Notes: a model not told the origin generated them from the letters alone. A stretch of DNA of 64,000 nucleotides from Actinospineispora spinosispora DSM 44797 (GCF_000429025.1 NZ_AUBB01000010.1:124001-188000); one strand, 5' to 3'; numbered from the stretch's first letter, positions 18,225 to 25,955 are shown. A program made the numbers and translations.

Positions 18225-19826
18225 TCAGGGCGGGCAGAGGACGCTCGCCTGGGGAACCGTACCTTGCACCCAGAGGCTGTCCACCGCGTTCGTGACGCAT
18301 GTGGTGCGGGGGTAGGCGCCCCGGCCCGCGCCCTGCCAGTTCACCAGCGTCGCGGGTGCCAGCTGGTCGGCCGCGCGCTGGTAGCCCTGCGACGGCACGC
18401 GGGGGCTCAGCGCGGTGGCCAGCACCAGCATGGGCGGCGCCGAGGTCGCGGGCCCCTCCTTGGCGGCATCGGTGGGGACCGGCCACGCGGAGCAGTAGAG
18501 CAGCTGCTGCGCGAGTACCGAGCCGAACAGCGGATGGTCGGTCTGCCACTTCTCGATGAGCTTCGCCAGCTGCGGCGGGTTGACCCGCTGCGCGGTGTCG
18601 TTGCAGCGGGTCGCCAGCGCGAGGTCGAACCGGCCGTTGAGTCCGAGCAGCTGGTCCAGCCGACGCAGCAGCCCACCGGCGTCGCCGTTGCGCGCCGCCC
18701 CGATCGACGAGGCCAGATCGGGCCACTCACTCGGGTCGTCCAGCCCGATCAGCACAGCGTTCAGCATCGCCCCGGACGTGAGTAGCTCCCCGTCCGGACC
18801 GGATATGGGGCGGGCTCGCAGTTGACCGGCCAGCGAGGTGAGGGTCGCTCTGGCGTCGGTGCCGAGCGGACAGTTGGCGCGGGACTGACAGTCCCTGGCG
18901 AACGCGTCGAACGTCGCTTCGGACGCCGACGCCCGAGCATCGGTCGCCCCGATGGCGTCCTGGGTCGGGTCGGGCGGCGAGTCCAGCACGAGCCTGCCGA
19001 CCGAGGCCGGGGACTGCTGCGCCCAGACCGCCATCGCCCTGGCACCGTCGCCGAGCCCGATCCCGCCGAGGGTCCGCACCCCGAGCAGCTGTCGCGCATG
19101 CTCGATGTCACCGGCGGTGTCCGCGGTGTCGTACTTGGTCAGTGTGTCGCCTTCGGTGAGGCTGCACTCCTGGACGGCCTTGCGTGCCTCTTCCAGCAGC
19201 ATGTCGACCCCGGCCTGACCGGTGCCGGTGAGGTCGGCGTCGACCAGCTCACTGCGGGTATCGGGCGGTGCGCAGTCCAGCCGGCTGGTGCCTTCGCCCC
19301 GACGGTCCATCCCGACGAGGGTGAAATGCTGCAGGACCGACAACGGGACCTGCGCGGCGAGACGCGCGGCACGCAGCGTCCCGGTCTCCCCGTCGCTGTC
19401 GCCCAGCACCAGCAGTGGGGGCCTGGCGTCCGGCGGCTGGTCGCTCAGCGACACCCGCATGAGCCCGATCGAGGACTGCCGCCGTCTGCCGATCGAGTAG
19501 TCCGAGTCGACCGGAACGTCGGAACATTCGTAGCGCAGCGCCCGATCCGCCGGGACCGGCACCGGCAGCACCGGCTGGATGTCCTCCGTGCAGTCCAGGA
19601 ACCCCGCCTCGTCGGCGTTCCCGACGTCCGGAACGGGCAGCGTCGGCCCGTGCGCGGGTGGCGGAGGCGGCGGCGCCTCGGGCGCCCCGTCGACCGCGCT
19701 CGCGCCCCGAACCGCGACCGGCGGACGGCTGGACGGCCCGACGGCACAGGAACTCACCAGCACGGCGACCAGGGCGAGACCGACCGCCAGCACGGCCGGC
19801 CCAGGTCGCCGACCAGCAATGCGCAC
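18225..19826 (-). CDS. alpha/beta-hydrolase-fold (TAP-like) lipoprotein lacking its catalytic triad
   Basis: 533 aa from GTG at 19826 with GGGAG upstream. The lipobox ends at Cys27 (VSSC), so it is exported and lipid-anchored. The rest follows the tripeptidyl aminopeptidase / secreted hydrolase pattern (TLVGMDRRGEG, a nucleophile-elbow region before VGRLVLDSPPDP, and a C-terminal TAP-like domain ending CVTNAVDSLWVQGTVP). The catalytic residues are replaced: the elbow reads GLGDG with Gly259 where Ser is expected, the Asp position is Ser474 (ALSP instead of ELDP), and the His position is Arg502 (GRG instead of GHG). It is probably a non-enzymatic binding protein. Alignment was done by eye. Confidence 0.8.
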   Translation of the reverse strand: MRIAGRRPGPAVLAVGLALVAVLVSSCAVGPSSRPPVAVRGASAVDGAPEAPPPPPPAHGPTLPVPDVGNADEAGFLDCTEDIQPVLPVPVPADRALRYECSDVPVDSDYSIGRRRQSSIGLMRVSLSDQPPDARPPLLVLGDSDGETGTLRAARLAAQVPLSVLQHFTLVGMDRRGEGTSRLDCAPPDTRSELVDADLTGTGQAGVDMLLEEARKAVQECSLTEGDTLTKYDTADTAGDIEHARQLLGVRTLGGIGLGDGARAMAVWAQQSPASVGRLVLDSPPDPTQDAIGATDARASASEATFDAFARDCQSRANCPLGTDARATLTSLAGQLRARPISGPDGELLTSGAMLNAVLIGLDDPSEWPDLASSIGAARNGDAGGLLRRLDQLLGLNGRFDLALATRCNDTAQRVNPPQLAKLIEKWQTDHPLFGSVLAQQLLYCSAWPVPTDAAKEGPATSAPPMLVLATALSPRVPSQGYQRAADQLAPATLVNWQGAGRGAYPRTTCVTNAVDSLWVQGTVPQASVLCPP

Positions 19827-19932
19827 GCCTGTCTCCCGGAATGTCGAGCGACGCCGAATGCGCCGCAAGGTACAGGGTGCTAGGCGGAGGGTGAGAATTC
19901 GGTAAGCCCGGCGGCCCTGAAGCCGAATCAGG

Positions 19933-21456
19933 TCAGAAGGGCGGTGGATCATCGCCCGGTGTGGAGGGTGGTGGGGTGATGATCGGGTCGCCCCGGGTGT
20001 GGTGGGTCTGGCCGAATGGGCTGGTCCACCGGAACTGGCCTGGTGTGGGTTGTTGGAGGCGCCATCGGCCTCGGGTTTTGAGGTCGTGGTCGTGGGCGCA
20101 GAGTTGGCCGCCGTTGGTGTCGGTGGTGGGGCCGCCGTGGTGGAAGTCGATGGTGTGGTCGAACTCCGATTCCCGTGCGGGGCGGCGACAGCCTGGGCCG
20201 AGGCAGCCGCGGTCGCGGCTCTGGCTGTAGAGCCGGAGTGCGCTGACCGGGAAGCGGCGCCCGGGACGGGAGTTGATGGACGTTCGGGTCTGTGGCCAGG
20301 CGGCGACTTGGGCGGCGATGTCGGCGATCACCCGTTCCCATCCCGGCGGCGGGTTCTTCACCAGTTCCGCCAACAAGCCGGCGGTGAGCTGCAGCTCGAC
20401 CGCGCCACCGGCACGCCCTCGGGTGGCGTGGGTCGGGCGGGAGCGCAGCACACCGGGCACCAGGAGGTAGCCGTGTTCGTCGCAGACGGCGAAAGTCCAC
20501 GACCCGCCCCGTTGCTGGAGAACGGTCCGGCGGGTGTTAGCGGCGAGGATGGGTCCCCAGCCGGGTAGCTCGCCTGGACGTTCGCTGAGGTTGAGCAGGG
20601 TGGCGAGTTCGGCGCGGATCTCGATCCCTTGGGGCTTTCCCGCCGATGCCTCACCCCGGAAGTGGGCGACGATCCCTGCGCGATCTAGACCGTGCAGGGT
20701 GCCGTCGAGTAGGCCGCAGAACACGTCCGCGCGAATCTGATCCACCCTGTCCGGATGCCCAGCCCGTTTGATCGCGCGGGCCAGGGCGTTGACTCTGGTG
20801 CAGGCGGCGGCCATGTCCTCCGGGGCGATACCCGAGGCGGAGAGGGTGGCGGTGCCGTCCTCGTTCAGGTAGCCGACCACCGAGCGGCGCTCGAAGGCCT
20901 TCTCATACAGGTCCTGGGCACGGTCGGGATCGGAGCCGATGACCAGCTTGCGCAGATTCGCGGCCAGCTTCCCGGTCGTCCACGGCGGAGTCTTGGGCAA
21001 CACCGCCTGACAGATTTCGGTGCGCTGGGCGTCGGGTAGATCGGCCAGGTAGGTGGCGAAGATGCGAGCTTTGGGCAGATCGATCCACCCCGAATCCAAG
21101 GCATCGAACACCAACGGCAGGCGCGAGAGCAGCAGCCAGGAAAACTCCAGCTCCGCATCCGACTTACGCCGGGTCCAGGACAACGCCACCCGCAACTCAT
21201 CAGCCACATACCGACCCGGCTCAGCCACCAACGCGATCTCACGCGGATCGGCTTCGGGGTCACGCCCACCCAACGCCGCGATGTCCGCGGCGAGCTGGGC
21301 AGCCACATGGGCCTGCAGGCGATACCGAGCTTTCAGCACCTCCACGAGGTCACCGTTGGACACCGAGACCCGGTCGATCCGGGCCAGGGCAGCGGCGAGT
21401 TCCGGGCCTGGCGCCATCGACGCCAACCCCTCCGGAACCACACCAGCCGCTGCCAT
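19933..21456 (-). CDS. DUF222 / HNH endonuclease-domain protein (REP13E12-like)
   Basis: 507 aa. An N-terminal DUF222 helical domain covers about 20-330. The C-terminal HNH motif (CLGPGCRRP, then EFDHTIDFHHGGPTTDTNGGQLC, HDHDLK) has the His and Asn metal/active-site residues, and a Pro/Thr-rich tail ends the protein. Such genes are multicopy in actinobacteria and correspond to the REP13E12 repeats of M. tuberculosis. ATG at 21456 gives the usual N-terminus, but no ribosome site is visible and the frame stays open to 21585. The substrate is unknown. Palindromic repeat B lies about 130 bp upstream, and a solo copy of it occurs at 35 kb. Confidence 0.85.
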   Translation of the reverse strand: MAAAGVVPEGLASMAPGPELAAALARIDRVSVSNGDLVEVLKARYRLQAHVAAQLAADIAALGGRDPEADPREIALVAEPGRYVADELRVALSWTRRKSDAELEFSWLLLSRLPLVFDALDSGWIDLPKARIFATYLADLPDAQRTEICQAVLPKTPPWTTGKLAANLRKLVIGSDPDRAQDLYEKAFERRSVVGYLNEDGTATLSASGIAPEDMAAACTRVNALARAIKRAGHPDRVDQIRADVFCGLLDGTLHGLDRAGIVAHFRGEASAGKPQGIEIRAELATLLNLSERPGELPGWGPILAANTRRTVLQQRGGSWTFAVCDEHGYLLVPGVLRSRPTHATRGRAGGAVELQLTAGLLAELVKNPPPGWERVIADIAAQVAAWPQTRTSINSRPGRRFPVSALRLYSQSRDRGCLGPGCRRPARESEFDHTIDFHHGGPTTDTNGGQLCAHDHDLKTRGRWRLQQPTPGQFRWTSPFGQTHHTRGDPIITPPPSTPGDDPPPF

Positions 21457-21807
21457 AACCCAGACGCTACGGGCGCCCCCCGACAAAAACCGGCGCCAGA
21501 GACTAGGCCAAAAAGGGTGATATATCCAGGCCAGCAAGCCACAACACGAAGCAGGCCGCGCACAGCGCCTACGGCGGCAACGCACACCACCCCCATCCCC
21601 GCGATCCTGGCCAGCACTTGGCGTGGCCGCCCGCTGTCAACCCTGAAACCTCGCCCCCGAGGCAGCGCAACCAAGAACCCGCGCGAGGCCGGCGAAGCCG
21701 GGGGTTGAGAGCGGGCGGCCACGCCAAGACACTGTCGAGCCAGCGGGGATGACACCCCAGAAGCCAGCGGGGATGACGCCCCGGAGGCCAGCCGGAACAG
21801 AGAAGAC
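21457..21807. other. gene-free stretch between HNH gene and Asp23 locus
   Basis: This 351 bp region carries repeat B copy 1 (listed next) and, just after it, two direct repeats of a 21-nt unit beginning agccagcggggatgac at 21738-21758 and 21762-21782. Nothing else is recognisable; no small ORF has a ribosome site. Confidence 0.6.
21588..21757 (-). repeat. dispersed palindromic repeat B, copy 1
   Basis: 27-nt arms at 21617-21643 and 21702-21728 pair at 26 of 27 positions around a 58-nt loop that contains a smaller hairpin ccggc-ttc-gccgg. Copy 2, in the opposite orientation, is at 35091-35256. Outer flanks (tccccgctggc on one side, ccaggatcgcgggga on the other) and the loop string tcgggggcgaggtttcaggg are shared. 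Inside the stem the copies differ by a run of substitutions that keep pairing, so the structure rather than the sequence is conserved. Confidence 0.85.
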
Positions 21808-22407
21808 CTAGCTGACCCGAGACCGAGAAGCCACCCGATCAAGCTCCAGCCGAATAGCGGTAGGCAAGGAAGAAATCCCCAACGAGGACCGAACCCGAGA
21901 CAGCACCGACTCCTCGAGATCCCGCCACACGGTACGAACATCAGCCCCATCGGTCAGCCACAACGTCATTCGAAGAGCCGGAGCGGAAGGCCGACCGACC
22001 AACCGGGCGGAAGCCCGGGTGACCCCGTCGAGCCGCTCGGCATCGTCCTTCACCGCCGAGGCCGCTGCCCCAGCCGTGACCCGCAGCGAAGAGGCCTCAC
22101 CGGAGCTGAGCACAAGATCGGGCCGCCGCTCAGGACGAAGCGTCCGCGCGACCCACGTCAGCCCGAGAACGACCAGCACGACCCCGAGCACGATCGCGGC
22201 CACGGAGGCGACGAGAGCGTTGTCGTGCAGGAAACCGACAGCGAGGGGGTCGACCACCGGCCGGCTGGATCGGCCGTCGCCGAAGACCCCGAACCCGACC
22301 AGGGCACCGAAGACCCCGAGTGCGAGGAGGACGATCCCCAGCAGGGCCAGGAGCGACCGTTCCGCGCGAGCGGAGCGGGCGAGGGCGCGGCGTGACCGGC
22401 GGCTCAT
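21808..22407 (-). CDS. amaP: AmaP-like membrane anchor of Asp23 proteins
   Basis: 199 aa. Two membrane spans (about 17-42 and 65-87) are followed by a cytoplasmic C-terminal domain (about 95-199) with the strand-helix pattern of Asp23-type folds. In Staphylococcus aureus AmaP tethers Asp23 to the membrane. Its start overlaps the DUF6286 stop by 4 nt, and it is the last gene of the locus. The assignment rests on topology and context, with moderate sequence resemblance. Confidence 0.75.
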   Translation of the reverse strand: MSRRSRRALARSARAERSLLALLGIVLLALGVFGALVGFGVFGDGRSSRPVVDPLAVGFLHDNALVASVAAIVLGVVLVVLGLTWVARTLRPERRPDLVLSSGEASSLRVTAGAAASAVKDDAERLDGVTRASARLVGRPSAPALRMTLWLTDGADVRTVWRDLEESVLSRVRSSLGISSLPTAIRLELDRVASRSRVS

Positions 22408-22949
22408 CGCAGACCCCGCTCGGCCCGCACCGACACCGACACCTTGGGCCGGCGTGCCAGCGGCAGATCGTCGAGCAGCTCGTCCACCCTGGTGCGCACC
22501 GAGGGACGCAACGAGGAGGGACGTTCGCCCCGACCGATCGCCTGCACCCGCACCGACCGTGCGGAGGCGATGACCGAGGCCGCGGTGATGTCGTCGGTCG
22601 AGCGCACCCGCTGCCCGACCAGCCGGGCGAGCACCTTCGGCGACGCGGTCACCGAGATCTCGTCAGCGGGGTCGGTCAGCGCGATGTCCCGTCGCCGGGC
22701 GGTGCCCGCGACGAGCAGCAGCAGAAGCCCGATCACGGCGACGGCCACGCTGCAGCCGATCATCAGCACGCTGCGCCAGGTGATCTGTTCCAGAACGGCC
22801 CGCCAGGTGCCCCAGGGCAGCAGCAGACCGGTGTAGCCGGGACGGTCGCCGAGCAGCCACGCGGCTACCACCTCGACCGCCAGCATCGCGCCGGCCGCCG
22901 CGACCACCAGCCCGAGCAGCGGCGAGAGCACCCGCAGCAGAACTCGCAT
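22404..22949 (-). CDS. DUF6286-type membrane protein of the Asp23 locus
   Basis: 181 aa. Two membrane spans (about 8-33 and 60-83) and a C-terminal soluble domain (about 88-181; SVIASARSVRVQAIG and PKVSVSVRAERG) resemble the DUF6286 proteins that accompany Asp23 genes in actinomycetes. It shares topology with the AmaP-like protein encoded next, so the two may form a heteromeric anchor. It follows Asp23-2 after a 13 bp gap and overlaps the amaP start. Confidence 0.75.
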   Translation of the reverse strand: MRVLLRVLSPLLGLVVAAAGAMLAVEVVAAWLLGDRPGYTGLLLPWGTWRAVLEQITWRSVLMIGCSVAVAVIGLLLLLVAGTARRRDIALTDPADEISVTASPKVLARLVGQRVRSTDDITAASVIASARSVRVQAIGRGERPSSLRPSVRTRVDELLDDLPLARRPKVSVSVRAERGLR

Positions 22950-22962
22950 CGTCGTACTCCAC

Positions 22963-23343
22963 TCAGATCAGGCGCGAGGTCTGCTCGCGGTGCAGCCCGG
23001 ACACGGTCACGTCGAACATGCGCACCCGGTGGCCGGTGATCCGGTCCACCTCGGCGATGACTCGTTCCCGCAGCTGCTCGATGACTTTCGGTACCGAGCC
23101 GGGGTATCGGACCACCAGGTCGAGCTTGATGTCGACGAGATCGTCGCCGACCGCGACCTTCGCGGTGCTGCCGGTCTGGCCGACCCCGACGCCCGCCACC
23201 TTGCGGGTGCCGGGAAGTGTTCCCGGTGCGCCGTCGACGGCGTGCTCGACGATCTTGCGTAGTACCGTGGGGCTGATGTCGAGCCGGCCGCGTTCAGCGG
23301 GTTCGGTTCCCGGCGGAGCGGTCAGCTCCGGGGTGATCGTCAT
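22963..23343 (-). CDS. Asp23/Gls24 family envelope stress protein (second copy)
   Basis: 126 aa. The Asp23 core is clear: ISPTVLRKIVEHAVDGAPG, then VDIKLDLVVRYPGSVPKVIEQLRERVIAEVDRITGHRV. It is a soluble protein expected to form membrane-bound assemblies via an AmaP-type anchor. The start codon overlaps the DUF2273 stop (ATGA). It is shorter than the first Asp23 of the locus (156 aa), and the two differ enough to suggest distinct roles. Confidence 0.85.
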   Translation of the reverse strand: MTITPELTAPPGTEPAERGRLDISPTVLRKIVEHAVDGAPGTLPGTRKVAGVGVGQTGSTAKVAVGDDLVDIKLDLVVRYPGSVPKVIEQLRERVIAEVDRITGHRVRMFDVTVSGLHREQTSRLI

Positions 23344-23519
23344 CGGTCTCGACCTCGCCCGATGACCGCGTTGATGTCCAGCTCGCCGTCCAGCACACGG
23401 CCGACGATCAGGCCGATCGCACCCAGCACGAGCGCGATCAGGAAGCCGATGAACCCGCCGACGGCGGCGGCGATACCGAGTAGGAGACCGGCCAGCAGGC
23501 CGGTCCGGGACGCATTCAT
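23340..23519 (-). CDS. DUF2273-like small membrane protein
   Basis: 59 aa: MNASRTGLLAG, a glycine-rich hydrophobic segment of about 35 residues that can form one long or two short membrane spans, and a basic end (IGRGRDR). It is the small DUF2273-type protein typical of Asp23 operons. Both ends overlap neighbours by 4 nt (ATGA at 23516-23519 and at 23340-23343), so translation is coupled along the operon. The function is unknown; an anchoring or pore-like role is speculation. Confidence 0.75.
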   Translation of the reverse strand: MNASRTGLLAGLLLGIAAAVGGFIGFLIALVLGAIGLIVGRVLDGELDINAVIGRGRDR

Positions 23520-23815
23520 CTGGGGTTGCTCCTCTTGTCGGTCCGGCGTTTGGCCGCGTGGGTGAGCCGGAGCCGGATCCGTCTGCCCAGTCTGATGAGC
23601 CAGGTCAGTGCCCTGGACCTCGTGGTCACGATGGTCACCGGGACGTTCAGCCGAGGGTCGTCGTCGGCGACGAACCCGGCGGCGCCACCACCGGACTCAC
23701 GCAGTCTGCGTAGCCCGGCGGTGAACACCTGTGGATCACCACCCACGTCCGGATGGTGAGTGCGGACGAACGCCCGGACCGCCGACCTGAGTGCGATCCG
23801 GTCCGGCCCGGTCAT
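23516..23815 (-). CDS. J-domain-like small protein in the Asp23 operon
   Basis: 99 aa. Residues about 4-42 read like the second half of a DnaJ J-domain: a basic helix (LRSAVRAFVRTH), the loop HPDVGGD with the HPD tripeptide, and a following helix (FTAGLRRLRES). Helix I and the G/F and zinc regions of DnaJ are missing. The C-terminal third is very basic and amphipathic (WLIRLGRRIRLRL), suited to membrane or nucleic-acid contact. It overlaps both flanking genes by 4 nt. It may recruit a DnaK-type chaperone to the Asp23 complex, or the motif may be coincidental. Confidence 0.55.
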   Translation of the reverse strand: MTGPDRIALRSAVRAFVRTHHPDVGGDPQVFTAGLRRLRESGGGAAGFVADDDPRLNVPVTIVTTRSRALTWLIRLGRRIRLRLTHAAKRRTDKRSNPR

Positions 23816-24087
23816 TCGATACCGGCCACGGTGACGTCCACGGCAGCGCCTCCGGCGAGGGCCGACACCTGGAGGCGCAGCTCCTCGACGACCTGGGGAA
23901 GCGGGCGCGCCATGCCGAGCACGACGCCGACCTCGATCCCCTCGGCGACGTGGACCCCGGCGAGGCGCTCGTCCGGCAGGAAGGTGGCGATGGCGTTGAG
24001 CGGGCCACTGTCCAGGCGCACCACCGAGGGGTGGGCGAGGACGGCCACCGCGATCCGCTGCGCGAGCACCGCCTCGGGATCGGTCAT
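23812..24087 (-). CDS. mini Asp23-like protein
   Basis: 91 aa, no signal peptide or membrane span. The order of elements (IAVAVLAHPSVVRLDSG; IEVGVVLGMARPLPQVVEELRLQV; VDVTVAGIE) follows the strand and helix order of Asp23 domains but is about 30 residues shorter. I infer a reduced Asp23 fold. It is translationally coupled to the upstream Asp23 gene and to the downstream J-like gene through ATGA overlaps. Confidence 0.6.
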   Translation of the reverse strand: MTDPEAVLAQRIAVAVLAHPSVVRLDSGPLNAIATFLPDERLAGVHVAEGIEVGVVLGMARPLPQVVEELRLQVSALAGGAAVDVTVAGIE

Positions 24088-24554
24088 TCGACCCGGGAGG
24101 ACGGCACCGTCGGCGTGATCTCGGCGACCTGCTCGTTGTCCTCGGTCGGGAGGTGGATGTCGTTGACCGCGATGTTGACCTCGATGACCTCGAGCCCGGT
24201 CATCCGCTCGACGGCACCGATCACGTTGCGCCGGACGGCCCGGGCCAGCTCGACGATGGAGGCGCCGTACTCCACGACGATGTCCAGGTCGATGGCGGCC
24301 TGCTTCTCACCGACCTCGACGGCGACGCCCGCCAGGTTGGTCGTTCCGGTTCCGCCCGGAATGCGCTCACGCAGTGCGCCGAAGGCGCGGGAGACCCCGC
24401 CGCCCATGGAGTGCACGCCGGCGATCTCACGGGCCGCGATACCGGCGATCTTCTGCACCACCGATGCGGCGATGGTGGTCTTGCCCAGGCTCGTGTCCTC
24501 GGCGAGACGGCTCGGTACCGTGCCAGGGGTCTTGGTCTGCGGGCTCTCGGCCAT
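24084..24554 (-). CDS. Asp23/Gls24 family envelope stress protein (first copy)
   Basis: 156 aa from ATG at 24554, chosen for the GGAGGAGA ribosome site just upstream; the frame extends to 24611 without one. It has the canonical core: GKTTIAASVVQKIAGIAAREIAGVHSMGGG, then a long strand/helix part (LDIVVEYGASIVELARAV; VERMTGLEVIEVNIAVNDIHLP). It is the closest match to classical Asp23 in the locus. It is the first gene of a seven-gene coupled series ending at amaP and is separated by 115 bp from the upstream anti-sigma gene. Confidence 0.92.
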   Translation of the reverse strand: MAESPQTKTPGTVPSRLAEDTSLGKTTIAASVVQKIAGIAAREIAGVHSMGGGVSRAFGALRERIPGGTGTTNLAGVAVEVGEKQAAIDLDIVVEYGASIVELARAVRRNVIGAVERMTGLEVIEVNIAVNDIHLPTEDNEQVAEITPTVPSSRVE

Positions 24555-24603
24555 GTGGGTTCTCCTCCTGAGCTGGATCGTCCTCGGGCAGCGGCCGCCC
24601 GGT

Positions 24604-24609
24604 GTTCCC
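24604..24609 (-). promoter_or_regulatory. possible ECF -35 element GGGAAC before the Asp23 operon
   Basis: GGGAAC lies 50 bp upstream of the first Asp23 start. It is the usual -35 type of many ECF sigma factors, and the locus encodes one. No convincing -10 element (CGTC or GTT type) is seen at the expected distance, so this is tentative. Confidence 0.25.
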
Positions 24610-24669
24610 ACCGGCGATCAACGCTGTCATGAGGTCAGATGCCCGGAGTCGGCGAATGATCTCGCGATG

Positions 24670-25269
24670 TCACCCGATCGTGGAACGTGGCAGGTCAGCG
24701 ACGTGCACCGAGACGGCCGGCGCCGCCGGCCCCAGTTGCACGCCGAGGGCGTCGATCAGCTGGAGACGCAGCCGCTCGGCCAGCACACGGATCGGAGTGC
24801 CGTACGGCAACGCGATCTCGACGGTCAACGCGTCGTGGTCGCCCCTGACCGCCAGTACCCGCGCCTGACCGTTGGCCTGCTCGACGAGCAGATCGTGCGC
24901 CAGTGCCCTGGCCAGCAGCACGATGACCCGGTCGCGGACGCGTAGCTGACCGCCGTGCTGGTCGATCTCGACGTGGTCGCCCGACTGCTGGCCGCGCAGC
25001 GCGTTGACCGTGGCCAGCGTGCGGGAGATCAACTCGTTCGGCACCGGCACCTGGGCGGCGGCGGTCCGTTGCACGAGGGTCCACTGGCTGCGCAGGAGCG
25101 CGAGCTGCTCGGCGCAGTACGGGCAGCCGTCCAGGTGCTCCAGGTCCCCAGGGGCCGCATGGGTTCGTGCCGCCTCCGGTCCGTCGGTGGCCTCGTCGGC
25201 GACCAGGTCACGCAGGTAGCCGGCCGACCGGCCGCAGGCGAGCACCGGATCGATGTCCACGGGACTCAT
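24670..25269 (-). CDS. zinc-finger anti-sigma factor with C-terminal Asp23-like domain
   Basis: 199 aa. The N-terminal part carries the HxxxCxxC zinc motif of anti-sigma factors (His45, Cys49, Cys52; EHLDGCPYCAEQ) and a following helix. No membrane span is present. Residues about 105-199 have an Asp23-like order: VRDRVIVLLARALAHDLL, LTVEIALPYGTPIRVLAERLRLQLIDALG, then VSVHVADLP. The start overlaps the sigma factor stop by 4 nt, the usual sigma/anti-sigma arrangement. A direct fusion of the sigma inhibitor to an Asp23-type module would tie sigma release to the state of the Asp23 assembly. The fold call for the second half is inference. Confidence 0.75.
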   Translation of the reverse strand: MSPVDIDPVLACGRSAGYLRDLVADEATDGPEAARTHAAPGDLEHLDGCPYCAEQLALLRSQWTLVQRTAAAQVPVPNELISRTLATVNALRGQQSGDHVEIDQHGGQLRVRDRVIVLLARALAHDLLVEQANGQARVLAVRGDHDALTVEIALPYGTPIRVLAERLRLQLIDALGVQLGPAAPAVSVHVADLPRSTIG

Positions 25270-25865
25270 CTCGGCCCCCATCCCGATTCGTCCGAAGCCA
25301 GTGCGGTGAGTAACGCGGCCCGTCCTCGGTGCAGACGTGATCGAACCGCTGCCACGGTGGTTTCGAGCACCGTTGCCACCTCCTCGTAGGACAGGCCCTC
25401 GAACTCCCGCAGGACCAGCGCGACCCGTTGCGAAGGCTCCAGAGTGTTCAGCGCCCGGTGCACTCTCGCCGCGTCGTCGGCGCTCACCGCCGCGGTTTCC
25501 GGGCCGGGCGCCGGGTCGATCATCCGCTCGCCGTCGGCGATCCCGTCCAGCGTGGCGGTCGGTTTGCGTTTGCGCAGCGTGCCCAGTGCCGCGTTGGTGA
25601 CCACCCGATACAACCAGGTGGCGGGCGCGGCGTCGCCCCGGTAGCGAGGCAACGCCCGCCACGCGGCGATCCACGCGTCCTGGACGGCGTCCTCCGCGTC
25701 CGCCGGCTCACCCACGATGCGCAGCGCCACCCGGTACATCCTCGGCGTGTGGCGGTGGACGAGCAGGTCGAAGGCGGCGCGGTCCCCGCGAGCGGCCGCC
25801 GCCAGCACGAGATGGTCGGTGCCGGCGGCAGGGCTGTTCGGCGCCCAGGTCTCGACCGAAATCAC
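25266..25865 (-). CDS. ECF RNA polymerase sigma factor
   Basis: 199 aa. Region sigma-2 is at about 22-92 (FDLLVHRHTPRMYRVALRI, DAEDAVQDAWIAAWRALPRY, TWLYRVVTNAAL) and sigma-4 at about 135-190 (ALNTLEPSQRVALVLREFEGLSYEEVATVL, VRSRLHRGRAAL). Length is typical for a plain ECF factor. GTG start with a weak ribosome site; the gene is divergent from a lipoprotein gene. Its presumed inhibitor is the coupled downstream zinc-finger protein, and its likely regulon includes the Asp23 operon. Confidence 0.93.
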   Translation of the reverse strand: MISVETWAPNSPAAGTDHLVLAAAARGDRAAFDLLVHRHTPRMYRVALRIVGEPADAEDAVQDAWIAAWRALPRYRGDAAPATWLYRVVTNAALGTLRKRKPTATLDGIADGERMIDPAPGPETAAVSADDAARVHRALNTLEPSQRVALVLREFEGLSYEEVATVLETTVAAVRSRLHRGRAALLTALASDESGWGPR

Positions 25866-25955
25866 CTCGCACGGCTCGGGTCGGTGGCGCGGTCATCTCA
25901 CCACGGGAGTGTCCGGTGCATCACACCGCCGCGCACGGACAGTAGTCTGCGGCCG

